DNA from: Flavobacterium sp. NG2
GTDB taxonomy: Bacteria; Bacteroidota; Bacteroidia; Flavobacteriales; Flavobacteriaceae
Length of the DNA: 64,000 nucleotides
Direction: 5' to 3'
Assembly (NCBI RefSeq): GCF_034119845.1
Contig: NZ_CP139420.1
Location: forward strand, 660,001-724,000
The notes beneath the pieces are model-generated. The model did no database searches, was not told where the DNA came from, and saw only the letters and a list, made by a program, of their open reading frames with translations. A program made the translations under genes and the position numbers. This document shows, piece after piece, positions 44,348-55,557 of this stretch (positions are counted from its first letter, which is position 1; every line of letters starts with the position of its first letter).

Positions 44348-45280
44348 CTATTGTAATTGTCTTATATATGCTTCAGCTATTTCTTTATCTTTTTGAATTT
44401 GATTTTTTAGAATGTCAATAGAATCAAATTTTTGTTCCTCACGAATATAATGTAAAATAGAAATCTTTAATTCTTGGCTGTATAAATCTCCGTCAAAATC
44501 TAAAAAATAAACTTCGATAGACACTGGATTTGTCCCTACTGTTGGGTTTACACCAATATTCATTATCCCAAAAACAGTTTCTCCATTAATAGAACTTTTT
44601 ACAACATAAACACCATTCGAAGGGATAAGCTTGTACTCTTCTTTAATATCCAAATTAGCCGTAGGAAAACCTATCGTTCTACCTAAACGTTTTCCTTCAA
44701 CAACAGTACCCGTTAGAAAGTATTCATATCCCAAATAGCTATTAGCAAGACCTATATTTCCTTCAACAATAGCTTTTCTAACTTTTGTCGAACTTACTGA
44801 AATTGCATTTAGTTCCTGAACAGATATTTGCTCAACTTCAAAACCATATTTTTGACCAAAACCAATCAAATCATCAATATTTGCTGTTCTATTTCTTCCA
44901 AAACGATGGTCGTAACCAATAATTATTTTATGAATATGAAATTGATTAACTAGAATTTTTTCAACAAACTCTTCTGCTGTTAACCTTGAAAAACTCTCGT
45001 CAAAAGGGTGAATAACAAGATTCTCAATTCCAATAGACTCTAAAAGTTCAATCTTTTCAGGAATCGTATTCAACAACTTAATCTCAGATTTATCCTGAAG
45101 AACCATCCTAGGATGTGGAAAAAAAGTCAAAACAAGGCTTTCATATTCCTTATTTTGAGTATTCTGAATCAGTTTATCTAATATTTTTTTATGACCTATA
45201 TGAACACCATCAAATGTACCTAAAGTCAGTATTGTTTTTTTGGAGGAACTAAAATCTTCTATGGAATGAAAAATATTCAA
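44348..45280 (-). CDS. ribF: Bifunctional riboflavin kinase / FAD synthetase
   Basis: A ~310-residue cytoplasmic enzyme making FMN and then FAD. The N-terminal nucleotidyltransferase half shows TLGTFDGVHIGHKKIL and LTFFPHPRMVLQ, then IIGYDHRFGRNRTANI and VSSTKVRKAI. The C-terminal flavokinase half shows GRTIGFPTANLDI and GVYVVKSS. No ATG precedes TILTLGTFDG. A TTG at 45280 (MNIFHSIEDF) fits family N-termini; a second TTG at 45304 overlaps the -7 box and is less likely. Monocistronic. Confidence 0.93.
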   Translation of the reverse strand: MNIFHSIEDFSSSKKTILTLGTFDGVHIGHKKILDKLIQNTQNKEYESLVLTFFPHPRMVLQDKSEIKLLNTIPEKIELLESIGIENLVIHPFDESFSRLTAEEFVEKILVNQFHIHKIIIGYDHRFGRNRTANIDDLIGFGQKYGFEVEQISVQELNAISVSSTKVRKAIVEGNIGLANSYLGYEYFLTGTVVEGKRLGRTIGFPTANLDIKEEYKLIPSNGVYVVKSSINGETVFGIMNIGVNPTVGTNPVSIEVYFLDFDGDLYSQELKISILHYIREEQKFDSIDILKNQIQKDKEIAEAYIRQLQ

Positions 45281-45301
45281 TGTTGTTGTTTTATGGTTTT
45301 G

Positions 45302-45309
45302 CAAATTTA
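45302..45309 (-). promoter_or_regulatory. -7 box of the ribF promoter
   Basis: The minus strand reads TAAATTTG, a perfect match. It overlaps the TTG at 45304, favouring the start at 45280. Confidence 0.5.
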
Positions 45310-45456
45310 TAGTATCTATTTTAATTGTAGAAGTTTCACGAATTGATTTTAAGGTTTTTTATAAAGGTTTTTCTGTTTTTAGTGACAGAAAAGCATTCTT
45401 TCATTCTATTTTAAAAATAATTAATTGAAATAAAAGTTTTGGAATTATGATTTCCT

Positions 45457-45464
45457 TATTTTTG
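45457..45464 (+). promoter_or_regulatory. -7 box of the metallopeptidase promoter
   Basis: TATTTTTG, 20 bases before the ATG at 45485. A TTTG at 45438-45441 is only 15 bases upstream, slightly short for a -33 box. Confidence 0.4.
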
Positions 45465-45484
45465 AAGTCATATATCATCTTATC

Positions 45485-48160
45485 ATGAGGAATCAAGCAC
45501 TATTTATATTCGTTTTTATTTGTCATATCTCTTTTTACGCTCAGACACAATCTCCTTGGCAAAAAGTAACAAATGAATCCACTACCAGTAAAAAACTTAG
45601 CAGTATTACTATTAAGGAACCAACTCTTTACCGATTAGATTTAAACTCTTTCAAGCAGTCATTGACAAGTATAACAAATAAAACAGCAAAAAAAACAGCA
45701 GTCGAAATTAGCATTCCTAATAAAAATGGTGATTTAGAAAAATTTACGGTTTCTGAATACTCTAACTTTGAACCTGAACTACAAGACAAATTTCCCGACA
45801 TTCGGGCTTACGAAGGAAAAGGAATCACAGACAATAAAGCAAGATTAAATTTCAGTCTTTCCCCAAAAGGCATTCAAACAATCATCCTTCGAGCTGACAA
45901 TGCTACTGAATTTATTGAAACATACTCAGAAGACCCATCACTTTATGTAGTAATATCATCTAAAACTAGAAATAAAGGTGAATTACCTCTAAGTTGTAAA
46001 ACAGAAGATGTTGCATTAAATAAAGACTTACTAAGCAAAACAGCCAAAATCTCGTCAAACAATAAGGTTTTCAAAACGCTAAGACTTGCTTTATCATGTA
46101 CAGGCGAATATGCACGATATTTTGGCGGCCCCACTGCAACTACAGCTGACGCACTTGCAGGTATGAATGCTACTATGACTAGAGTAAATGCAATTTTTAA
46201 TAGAGATTTAGCCGTAAAATTAAATATCATCGCTAATAACAACCTTATCATCTATACCAACCCAGCTACCGACCCTTATTCGAACGCATCATCCTTAGAC
46301 AATTGGGCGCTAGAATTACAAAATACTTTAACTACAGTTATCACTAATAGTGGTTACGATATCGGCCACTTATTTGGTGCTTCAGGAGGTGGAGGTAATG
46401 CTGGATGCATAGGTTGTGTTTGTATAAACCCGAGTGTTTCTGACCCTTATGGAAAAGGAAGTGCTTACACCTCTCCCTCAAACGGCAAACCCGAAGGAGA
46501 AGCATTCGATATTGATTTTGTAGCCCATGAAATGGGACATCAATTAGGCGCAAATCATTCCTTTTCATATGAAATAGAAGGCACAGGCGTTAGTGTAGAA
46601 CCTGGAAGTGGATCAACTATCATGGGATATGCAGGTGTTACTGAACAATATGATATTCAAGCCTATTCAGACAGCTATTTTGCTTATGCCAATATTTTAC
46701 AAATTCAAAACAATCTAGCCACTAAATCATGCCCAACTAGTACAACCATTACCAATAATCCTCCACAAATTAATGCTGGAGCTGACTATACCATCCCAAA
46801 AGGCACAGCGTTCATTTTAAAAGGCACAGGCTCAGACAGCGATGGTGACACCATTACTTATTGTTGGGAACAAAATGATTCAGCGACTTCAGCAAACAAA
46901 GACAATAGTTATGCTGTTTCAACAAAAACAAATGGACCGTTATTCAGGTCAATTGCACCAGCAAACAGTCCAACACGTTATATGCCTCCTTATAGTAATG
47001 TTCTAGCCAATAAATTGACCAGTAGTTGGGAATCCGTTTCTAATGTCGCTAGAACTTTACATTTTGTTTTGACAGGTAGAGATAATGCCGCAATGGGAAC
47101 AGCCCAAACCAATAGCGATGAAATGATTGTAACAGTAAGCGGAAATATTGGTCCATTTGCAATTACATCTCAAAATAGCGAGGACATTGAATGGCCGCAA
47201 GGTTCGAATCAAACTATAACTTGGAGCGTAAATAATTCGAATACTTTAGCAGGTGCAGCGAACATAAATATAAAACTCTCGTATGATGGAGGATTAACTT
47301 TTCCAACAATTCTAGCTTCAAATACACCAAATGATGGCTCTGAAATCGTTACTGTCCCAAATGTAACTGAAAAAAATTGTCGCATATTAATCGAACCAGT
47401 CAACAATATTTTTTATGCCGTTAATAGCAAATCATTTGCCATCGGCTATACCGTATCAAATACTTGCAATTCGTATACTTATGCTGCTCCATTTGCAATA
47501 CCAGAAAAATCAGCATATACAACACGTACTATAAACTACCCCACAACCACAGGAGAAGTGTCTGACATTAATTTTAAAGTAGATTTAACACATGCTTTTA
47601 TATCAGATATCCAGATGGAGGTTGTAAGCCCACAAGGCACAACTGTAAAGCTCTTAGAGAGGAGTTGTAACGATACCAACGGAACCCTTTCACTTACGTT
47701 TGACGACTCTGGTACTGAACTGAAATGTGGTGTATCTACAGCTCAAACAGTCACTCCATTTGAAAACTTATCCGCATTTAATGGTGAGAATCCAAGCGGC
47801 ACATGGACTTTTAGAATAAGAGATGCTTTTACAGATGACACAGGAACTTTAAACTCCGCATCTATAACTATCTGTGAGAAGAGCTTCATTTTAAAACAAC
47901 CTGAATTTAGAATACTGGATTTTATGGCATTTAGCAACCCAAACAACGGTACTTTTAAAGTAAAATTCACCAGCGACTCTAGTAGTACCGTTCAAATAAA
48001 AATACATGATATACTAGGTAAATTATTATTTCAAAATGAATACCCAAAAACTAATCTTTTTGAAGAATTCATTCAAATTCCAAATGCACAATCAGGCCTT
48101 TACTTTTTAGAAACAGCGGTGGCAGAAAAGAAAATCATCACAAAAATACTGGTTGAATAG
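45485..48160 (+). CDS. Secreted reprolysin-like metallopeptidase with P-domain and T9SS sorting domain
   Basis: An 891-residue secreted protease. A signal peptide (to about FYAQ, residue 19) is followed by a propeptide (~20-200), then a catalytic domain with the zinc motif HEMGHQLGANHSF, first His at residue 348, and the Met-turn GYAG region (STIMGYAGV). It is thus an M12B/metzincin-type enzyme. Further on come a PKD-like segment (DADYTIPKGTAF-like), a proprotein-convertase P-domain (~660-800; HAFISDIQMEVVSPQGTTVK, NPSGTWTFRIRDAF) and a T9SS type A tail (FSNPNNGTFKVKF to KKIITKILVE). Probably degrades external protein. Monocistronic. Confidence 0.92.
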   Translation: MRNQALFIFVFICHISFYAQTQSPWQKVTNESTTSKKLSSITIKEPTLYRLDLNSFKQSLTSITNKTAKKTAVEISIPNKNGDLEKFTVSEYSNFEPELQDKFPDIRAYEGKGITDNKARLNFSLSPKGIQTIILRADNATEFIETYSEDPSLYVVISSKTRNKGELPLSCKTEDVALNKDLLSKTAKISSNNKVFKTLRLALSCTGEYARYFGGPTATTADALAGMNATMTRVNAIFNRDLAVKLNIIANNNLIIYTNPATDPYSNASSLDNWALELQNTLTTVITNSGYDIGHLFGASGGGGNAGCIGCVCINPSVSDPYGKGSAYTSPSNGKPEGEAFDIDFVAHEMGHQLGANHSFSYEIEGTGVSVEPGSGSTIMGYAGVTEQYDIQAYSDSYFAYANILQIQNNLATKSCPTSTTITNNPPQINAGADYTIPKGTAFILKGTGSDSDGDTITYCWEQNDSATSANKDNSYAVSTKTNGPLFRSIAPANSPTRYMPPYSNVLANKLTSSWESVSNVARTLHFVLTGRDNAAMGTAQTNSDEMIVTVSGNIGPFAITSQNSEDIEWPQGSNQTITWSVNNSNTLAGAANINIKLSYDGGLTFPTILASNTPNDGSEIVTVPNVTEKNCRILIEPVNNIFYAVNSKSFAIGYTVSNTCNSYTYAAPFAIPEKSAYTTRTINYPTTTGEVSDINFKVDLTHAFISDIQMEVVSPQGTTVKLLERSCNDTNGTLSLTFDDSGTELKCGVSTAQTVTPFENLSAFNGENPSGTWTFRIRDAFTDDTGTLNSASITICEKSFILKQPEFRILDFMAFSNPNNGTFKVKFTSDSSSTVQIKIHDILGKLLFQNEYPKTNLFEEFIQIPNAQSGLYFLETAVAEKKIITKILVE

Positions 48161-48188
48161 AATTATATCCTTTACAAAAAAACAAAGC

Positions 48189-48225
48189 GAGAAACAATCC
48201 ACCTCATAGATTGTTTCTCTCTTTT
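48189..48225 (+). terminator. Rho-independent terminator of the metallopeptidase gene
   Basis: GAGAAACAATC (48189-48199) pairs with GATTGTTTCTC (48209-48219), followed by a T-rich run. Confidence 0.78.
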
Positions 48226-48385
48226 CATTTACATGCTATTTTTAATCGTTAGTTAATTACAAAGACTAAAGTTTGATTTTGATTCTACGGCGGTTTAACT
48301 TGAAATCAATCATCAATATAGCTGTGTAATCAATTACCACTATTATATCTTTTATCCCGAAAAACAAAAAACATTCTTAAAAACA

Positions 48386-48413
48386 AAAAAGACCATCCTT
48401 TCGGATAGTCTTT
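48386..48413 (-). terminator. Rho-independent terminator of atpD-atpC
   Basis: On the minus strand AGACTATCC-GAAA-GGATGGTCT forms a 9-bp stem (one G-U pair) followed by TTTTTTG, 23 bases past the atpC stop. Confidence 0.75.
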
Positions 48414-48435
48414 CTTTTATAAAATCTAGATTATT

Positions 48436-48717
48436 TTAGTCAGCTAAAACAATCACTTTGTTGTCTTTCATTTCAATAGTTCCTGAATTGATCGCTAAAG
48501 TATAGTTTTGATCATTTAATTTGGTAAACAAATCAGCAGATTCTTTGCTAAACTTAAAACTAGGAGCAGCAATACTTACCGTTCCTTTTTGAAGGATTGA
48601 TACTATTGGAGCGTGATTATTTAAAATCTGAAAACTACCATCAACACCTGGAACAGTGATTGAAGTTATTTCTCCTTTGAATAAAGACGCTTCTGGTGAT
48701 ACTATTTCTAAAATCAT
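48436..48717 (-). CDS. atpC: ATP synthase F1 subunit epsilon (short form)
   Basis: A 93-residue protein covering only the N-terminal beta-sandwich of epsilon: MILEIVSPEASLFKGEITSI, VPGVDGSFQILNNHAPIVSI and SGTIEMKDNKVIVLAD. The C-terminal inhibitory helices of E. coli AtpC are absent, as is usual in Bacteroidetes. It couples the gamma shaft to the c-ring. Downstream of atpD after a 74-base spacer that contains small tandem repeats. The rest of the ATP synthase genes are outside the window. Confidence 0.94.
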   Translation of the reverse strand: MILEIVSPEASLFKGEITSITVPGVDGSFQILNNHAPIVSILQKGTVSIAAPSFKFSKESADLFTKLNDQNYTLAINSGTIEMKDNKVIVLAD

Positions 48718-48725
48718 ATTATTTG

Positions 48726-48753
48726 AGTTAGAAGTTAGAAGTTAGAAGTTAGG
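48726..48753. repeat. 7-bp tandem repeats in the atpD-atpC spacer
   Basis: GTTAGAA is repeated three times with a fourth diverged copy (GTTAGGA), followed at 48761-48788 by two related units of CCAACTGAAAACTG type. This is unusual inside an operon of such highly expressed genes. Confidence 0.75.
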
Positions 48754-48791
48754 AGTCTTGAAAACTACCAACTGAAAACTGCCAACTGATT

Positions 48792-50306
<1,515 letters not shown>

Positions 50307-50386
50307 TTATGTATTTATTAAATAGCTAATTAGGTTTATGAATACAAACAATCAATTTCAATTGACTGGGTGCTTTTTTCAGAGTG

Positions 50387-50394
50387 CAAAGATA
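50387..50394 (-). promoter_or_regulatory. -7 box of the atpD promoter
   Basis: The minus strand reads TATCTTTG, a perfect match about 84 bases upstream of the atpD ATG. A -33 box is not obvious. Confidence 0.45.
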
Positions 50395-50496
50395 AATTTT
50401 TAAAACAAAAAATCAATAATTTTTTATATAAAAAAGATGATTTTTTTAAACAATCGATTATCACACTAGAAAATTCAAAGAATTTACCAAAAAAAC

Positions 50497-50530
50497 AAAA
50501 ACCACCTTGCTATAAAAACAGGTGGTTTTG
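50497..50530 (-). terminator. Rho-independent terminator of the TonB receptor gene
   Basis: AAAACCACCT (50499-50507 region) pairs with AGGTGGTTTT (50520-50529); the minus-strand stem is followed by a T-run. Confidence 0.8.
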
Positions 50531-50551
50531 TATTAAATTTCTAAATATATT

Positions 50552-53407
50552 TTATGGTTTGATAGTAAACGATGCAAATATTTGTCTTCCAATTGCACCC
50601 GCACCCAATACTTGAGTATATTCTTTTCCACCTAAATTAGCAGCTCCAATTTTCAACACAGATTTAATAGAAGGAAAACTATAATTTACCTGCGCATCAA
50701 TTACTGTAGCCGAAGCAACCATTCCAGTAGCAAATGATGACTCCCATAAATATTCACTATTCCATCTTCCACTTAAATTAAAACCAAAGTTTTCAAACAA
50801 CTTATCATTTCCAATAGAAGCTTTAACCCTATTCTTAGGCGTATTAAATCCCGCTTGAAAACTTGGATCCTGAGACTGATCAAATTCAAACTCAGCATAA
50901 TTATAGCTAACACCTATATCATAATTACCAAAAAACTTTTTTGACAATCCAATTCCGACCCCATAAGATCGAATTTCCAATGGTGTATTCGTATACAATT
51001 GATAAGCTCTATAATCAGCATTTCGAATCGCGACTAAACTTTGCACTTCTGGATTAGTAGTATAGGTCGGCGCTCCAGTAACAAAATTAAAAGACTCACT
51101 AGCTTTACCATACAAAGGCGCTAGAGCCGTTGCTCTACCTATAAAATCATTATACACATTAAAATACCCATTAACATCCACATATACTTTCTGAATTTGT
51201 GAACGGTACCCTAATTCGATTGCTTTTACTTGTTCAGGCTTAACTAAGCCAACATTCGTTTTTTTCAATAATGCCGCAGCCCCAGGTAGGTTTGTAGGAT
51301 TTGCTGCTGCGAAAGCTGCAAAAGCCTCAACAGAAGTTCTAGTATACGAATTATAATAAGCGTTTTCACCATTTACTTTTACAGTTGCTGCACCTGTATA
51401 AAATTGTCCTGCGGTAGAAACTGGTAATGTCTCAGAATACCTCAACAAATTATCTGGAGCAGAACCTAACAATAATAATGGCCCTATATTAAACCCTATA
51501 TATTGATCTTGAGTTCCAGGATTTCTAAAACCTGTTTGATAAGAAACTCTAAGATTATGTACCTTTTCCTCACCCACCGCATAAACAACTGACACCCTTG
51601 GAGAATAATTACCTTCAAAATTTTCAGATTTATCATAACGTATAGATCCAGTAAATTTTAATCTATCATCCAATAATTTTTTTTGTACTTGAGTATAAAG
51701 CCCATATTCACTATAATCAATTCCACTGTTAGCATCTGTATAAATCCTTCCGTGTGAATTCAATAAATACTGTCTATAAGAACCTCCAACCTGAAACTCG
51801 GCAAATTTTATAACATCTCTAAAATTATAATTAACATCAGAATGGTAAATTTTAGAATTATCAACTAATTTAGACCCTTTCACTGCATCTGGCTCAGCGA
51901 TTACCTTATCAAATGCTGATTGGAAGGCAGCTGTCCCTGGAATCAATCTTCCAACATCAGCCTGAGTACGCGCAAATGCATGAGATGCAGAAACATTCCC
52001 TGGAGTTATTCCAGTTACACCACCTGAATATGCACCAACATAATTGGTCAAATAATCTGTATACCATTGTTTATTTGATTTCCATGCATTATTTATATTC
52101 CAAGCAGTAAAAGTCATATCATAGGACTCTCCTCCATCCTCAGTAGTGGTATACCCTCGTACAAAAAAGTTCTTACCTTTAATTTCTAACTTATGCTGTT
52201 GCATAAAAAAGTTATTTAAATAATACCTATTCCCTCCTTGATAGACTGCATTTCCTAATCCAAATTTACTTAACCAAATCACCTCTAAACTCTCATCGCC
52301 TAAAGGACGGAAATGAAGTGAAAAATCAACTTTAGTATTTCCAGCTTTATTATCTGTTAAATCCACCTCATTATATCCTGTTCTAGAAACAGCTGTATTT
52401 AATGACGGAATCGAAGAAACTAATGTAGGAGCTAGAGACGCTAAGTTTTGTGTAAACTCATCACCATACACATTCAAACCATTATATCCTGGATTCGTTC
52501 TTGTCTGACCAGTCACAACACCATTTTTATAATCATTATAATTTGTAGCATACCAATCAGTACCTTCTAAATGGGTAAAATTAAACTTTGCCGCAAAATG
52601 CTTATCAAAAGCATGTGCCATTCTTATACCAAAATCATAAAACCCATTAGTCCCAGCCGCTTCTTGACTTGTTTGCCCATATTTGAAATAAGTTGAAATT
52701 CCTTGATAAATGAACGGGCTCTTACTATTCATAAACATAACACCGTTAAACGCATTAGCTCCATATAAAGCAGATGAAGCTCCTGGTAATAATTCCACAT
52801 TTTGAATATCAATCTCAGAAACACCTATCATATTCCCCAAAACAAAATTCAAAAGCGGGGAAGAATTATCCATACCATCCACTAATTGCAAAAAGCGTTC
52901 ATTAGCAACTGTTGCAAAACCCCTTGTATTGATAGACTTAAAAGTTAAACTACTGGTATTCATATGAACTTCTTTCATATTTTCAATTCCATCATAGAAA
53001 CTTGGAGAAGCAGTTTTTTTTATCTCTCTTAAACTCATTCTTTCAACAGTAACCGGAGACTCAAAAATTCTTTCAGGTGCTCTTGAGGCAGAAATCACCA
53101 CTTCATTTAATTTGGTTTGTTCAGCTTTTAATACAATGTTAATATTTTGCTTATTCGAACTAACCATTACACTTTGGGACTCATAACCAACACAAGAAAT
53201 CTGGACTGACCATGGAAGTTTTTTCGAAGATTTAAGGACAAATTTACCTTCACTATCCGTAATTGTACCGGAGGGATCTCCTTTTATACCAACATTAGCA
53301 CCAAGAACGGCTTCATTATTACTATTCACAACTGAACCGGTAATAGAATTTTGCCCAAAACTGGCACTACAAAACAAAAACAATAAAAAAATTAAATGAT
53401 TTTTCAT
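50552..53407 (-). CDS. TonB-dependent receptor with carboxypeptidase-regulatory-like domain
   Basis: A 951-residue outer-membrane protein. The signal peptide is MKNHLIFLLFLFCSASFGQ. A CarboxypepD_reg-like domain (~20-105, ITGSVVNSNNEAVLGANVGI) precedes the plug (VVISASRAPERIFESPVTVE, LLPGASSALYGANAFNGVMF). The barrel ends in GAIGRQIFASFTIKP. No SusD, TonB or substrate gene lies near it, so the ligand is unknown. Monocistronic, with its own terminator, between atpD and glmS. Confidence 0.92.
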   Translation of the reverse strand: MKNHLIFLLFLFCSASFGQNSITGSVVNSNNEAVLGANVGIKGDPSGTITDSEGKFVLKSSKKLPWSVQISCVGYESQSVMVSSNKQNINIVLKAEQTKLNEVVISASRAPERIFESPVTVERMSLREIKKTASPSFYDGIENMKEVHMNTSSLTFKSINTRGFATVANERFLQLVDGMDNSSPLLNFVLGNMIGVSEIDIQNVELLPGASSALYGANAFNGVMFMNSKSPFIYQGISTYFKYGQTSQEAAGTNGFYDFGIRMAHAFDKHFAAKFNFTHLEGTDWYATNYNDYKNGVVTGQTRTNPGYNGLNVYGDEFTQNLASLAPTLVSSIPSLNTAVSRTGYNEVDLTDNKAGNTKVDFSLHFRPLGDESLEVIWLSKFGLGNAVYQGGNRYYLNNFFMQQHKLEIKGKNFFVRGYTTTEDGGESYDMTFTAWNINNAWKSNKQWYTDYLTNYVGAYSGGVTGITPGNVSASHAFARTQADVGRLIPGTAAFQSAFDKVIAEPDAVKGSKLVDNSKIYHSDVNYNFRDVIKFAEFQVGGSYRQYLLNSHGRIYTDANSGIDYSEYGLYTQVQKKLLDDRLKFTGSIRYDKSENFEGNYSPRVSVVYAVGEEKVHNLRVSYQTGFRNPGTQDQYIGFNIGPLLLLGSAPDNLLRYSETLPVSTAGQFYTGAATVKVNGENAYYNSYTRTSVEAFAAFAAANPTNLPGAAALLKKTNVGLVKPEQVKAIELGYRSQIQKVYVDVNGYFNVYNDFIGRATALAPLYGKASESFNFVTGAPTYTTNPEVQSLVAIRNADYRAYQLYTNTPLEIRSYGVGIGLSKKFFGNYDIGVSYNYAEFEFDQSQDPSFQAGFNTPKNRVKASIGNDKLFENFGFNLSGRWNSEYLWESSFATGMVASATVIDAQVNYSFPSIKSVLKIGAANLGGKEYTQVLGAGAIGRQIFASFTIKP

Positions 53408-53640
53408 GGGGACGAATTTTTAAGATTTCTCATAACTAATATAATAATATTTTGAAATATTTAACAATAATAAACTCAAAAAACTAAATACAAGTCCTTA
53501 TTCTTAATAAAGAAAAATCAAATAACCCCCTTTTTCATTAACTAAAAACCAACATATTAGTTAATTACCAAAAAATATACTATGCGTGCATACAATATAT
53601 AGGCTTAAAATAAAAATTTCACAAAAATAGCCCTCAAAAA

Positions 53641-53686
53641 TAAAGCATAAAAAAAACGAGAAAATTCTCGTTTTTTTTATGCTTTA
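53641..53686 (-). terminator. Very long perfect hairpin, glmS terminator
   Basis: A 22-bp perfect inverted repeat (53641-53662 and 53665-53686) with a two-base centre; its arms contain eight A and eight T residues next to ACGAGAA/TTCTCGT. It is directly downstream of glmS on the minus strand. Confidence 0.8.
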
Positions 53687-53700
53687 TTTAATAATTTTCA

Positions 53701-55548
53701 TTATTCAACAGTAACCGACTTTGCTAAATTTCGAGGTTGATCCACATTACACTCTCTAAGCACTGCAATATGATAAGACAACAACTGTAAAGGAATAGTA
53801 GTAATCAATGGAGATAATGCATCAGAAGTTTCAGGAATTTCAATTACATAATCTGCTAATTTTCGAACCTCAGTATCACCTTTAGTTACAATAGCAATAA
53901 TTCTTCCACTTCTTGATTTAATTTCTTGAATATTACTTACAATTTTGTCGTAATGTCCTTGGATAGGAGCCACTACAATAACTGGCATATGCTCGTCAAT
54001 TAAAGCAATAGGACCATGTTTCATCTCAGCAGCAGGATAACCTTCCGCATGAATATACGATATTTCTTTTAATTTTAAAGCTCCTTCAAGTGCTACTGGG
54101 AAATTATAACCTCTACCCAAATACAAACAATTCGATACCTCTTTGAAAGTAGCAGCAATTTCTTTTGCAATTTCATTTGTACCTAATGCGTCTTTTACTT
54201 TTTCTGGAATTAATTCTAATTCCAACAAATAGCGGTGGAAATCAGAATGAGACAAAGTTCCTTTTGCTTTAGCTAAGCGAAGCGCTATCATTGTTAACAC
54301 AGTTATCTGAGTTGTGAATGCTTTTGTAGAAGCCACCCCAATTTCTGGACCAGCATGGGTATAAGCCCCTGCGTGAGTTTCTCTAGAAATAGAAGAACCT
54401 ACAACATTACAAACTCCAAATACAAATGCACCAGCTTCTTTAGCTAATTTTATAGCTGCCATGGTATCAGCCGTTTCACCTGATTGTGAAATAGCAATAA
54501 CCACGTCATCATTATTTATAATAGGATTACGATATCTAAACTCCGAAGCATATTCAACTTCAACAGAAATACGAGCAAATTCCTCAAAAATATACTCCGC
54601 AACTAAACCAGCATGCCACGAAGTTCCACATGCAATAATTATAATACGTTTAGCATTCAGGAATTTTTCTAAGTTATCCTCAACCCCAGCCATTTGAATT
54701 AATCCCTTATCAGCATGTAATCTACCTCTATAAGTATCTTTTATTACATTAGGCTGTTCAAAGATTTCTTTCATCATAAAATGATCATAACCACCTTTTT
54801 CAATTTGTTCCAAATTCATTTGCAACTCTTGAATATAAGGATCTACCAAAGAATCATCATGCAATTTCACCACCTTTAATGGCTTCTCTTTTCTGATAAT
54901 TGCCATTTCACCGTCCTCTAAATAAACAGCATTTGAAGTATACTCGATAAATGGTGAAGCATCAGAAGCAATAAAATACTCCCCTTCACCTACACCAATA
55001 GCAAGTGGACTTCCTAATCGAGCAACAACTATCTCATTAGGTCTTTTAATATCAAATACCGCAATTGCATACGCTCCTACAACTTGATTAAGAGCCACCT
55101 GAACAGCTTTGCCTAACTTTAGATTTTCATTTTTTTGAATTTCTTCAATCAAATTCACTAAAACTTCGGTATCAGTATCCGATTTAAAAGAATAACCTCT
55201 ATTAATTAACTCCTCTTTTAAAGGCGCATAATTTTCGATAATACCATTATGGATAATAACTAAATTACCTGAATTAGATACATGTGGATGAGAATTTACA
55301 TCGTTTGGCACACCATGAGTTGCCCAACGGGTATGCCCCATTCCAATAGTTCCTTTACTATTGCATTCAGCATCTGCCTTAGCTTCAAGGTCAGCTACTT
55401 TTCCTTTTGTTTTACATACAGAAACTGATTCACCATCATAGGTCATGACACCTGCACTATCATATCCTCTATATTCTAATCGCTTTAACCCTTTAATTAC
55501 AATTGGGTACGCTTCTCTATGACCTATATATCCAACAATTCCACACAT
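53701..55548 (-). CDS. glmS: Glutamine-fructose-6-phosphate aminotransferase
   Basis: A 615-residue cytoplasmic enzyme making glucosamine-6-phosphate for cell-wall synthesis. The N-terminal class II glutaminase begins MCGIVGYIGHREAYPIVIKG with the nucleophile Cys2; TRWATHGVPNDVNSHPH follows. Two SIS domains (~290-430 and ~460-600) contain ACGTSWHAGLVAEY, AISQSGETADTMAA and PAAEMKHGPIALID. The end DQPRNLAKSVTVE is the usual C-terminus. It is 9 bases after the DUF4270 gene, so both belong to one operon. Confidence 0.97.
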   Translation of the reverse strand: MCGIVGYIGHREAYPIVIKGLKRLEYRGYDSAGVMTYDGESVSVCKTKGKVADLEAKADAECNSKGTIGMGHTRWATHGVPNDVNSHPHVSNSGNLVIIHNGIIENYAPLKEELINRGYSFKSDTDTEVLVNLIEEIQKNENLKLGKAVQVALNQVVGAYAIAVFDIKRPNEIVVARLGSPLAIGVGEGEYFIASDASPFIEYTSNAVYLEDGEMAIIRKEKPLKVVKLHDDSLVDPYIQELQMNLEQIEKGGYDHFMMKEIFEQPNVIKDTYRGRLHADKGLIQMAGVEDNLEKFLNAKRIIIIACGTSWHAGLVAEYIFEEFARISVEVEYASEFRYRNPIINNDDVVIAISQSGETADTMAAIKLAKEAGAFVFGVCNVVGSSISRETHAGAYTHAGPEIGVASTKAFTTQITVLTMIALRLAKAKGTLSHSDFHRYLLELELIPEKVKDALGTNEIAKEIAATFKEVSNCLYLGRGYNFPVALEGALKLKEISYIHAEGYPAAEMKHGPIALIDEHMPVIVVAPIQGHYDKIVSNIQEIKSRSGRIIAIVTKGDTEVRKLADYVIEIPETSDALSPLITTIPLQLLSYHIAVLRECNVDQPRNLAKSVTVE

Positions 55549-55557
55549 ATATCTAGA

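Noticed and set aside
50370..50615. An 81-codon open frame on the plus strand before atpD
   Set aside because: It overlaps the atpD promoter, a terminator hairpin and the end of the TonB receptor gene; Lys/Asn-rich as expected from AT-rich spacer DNA.
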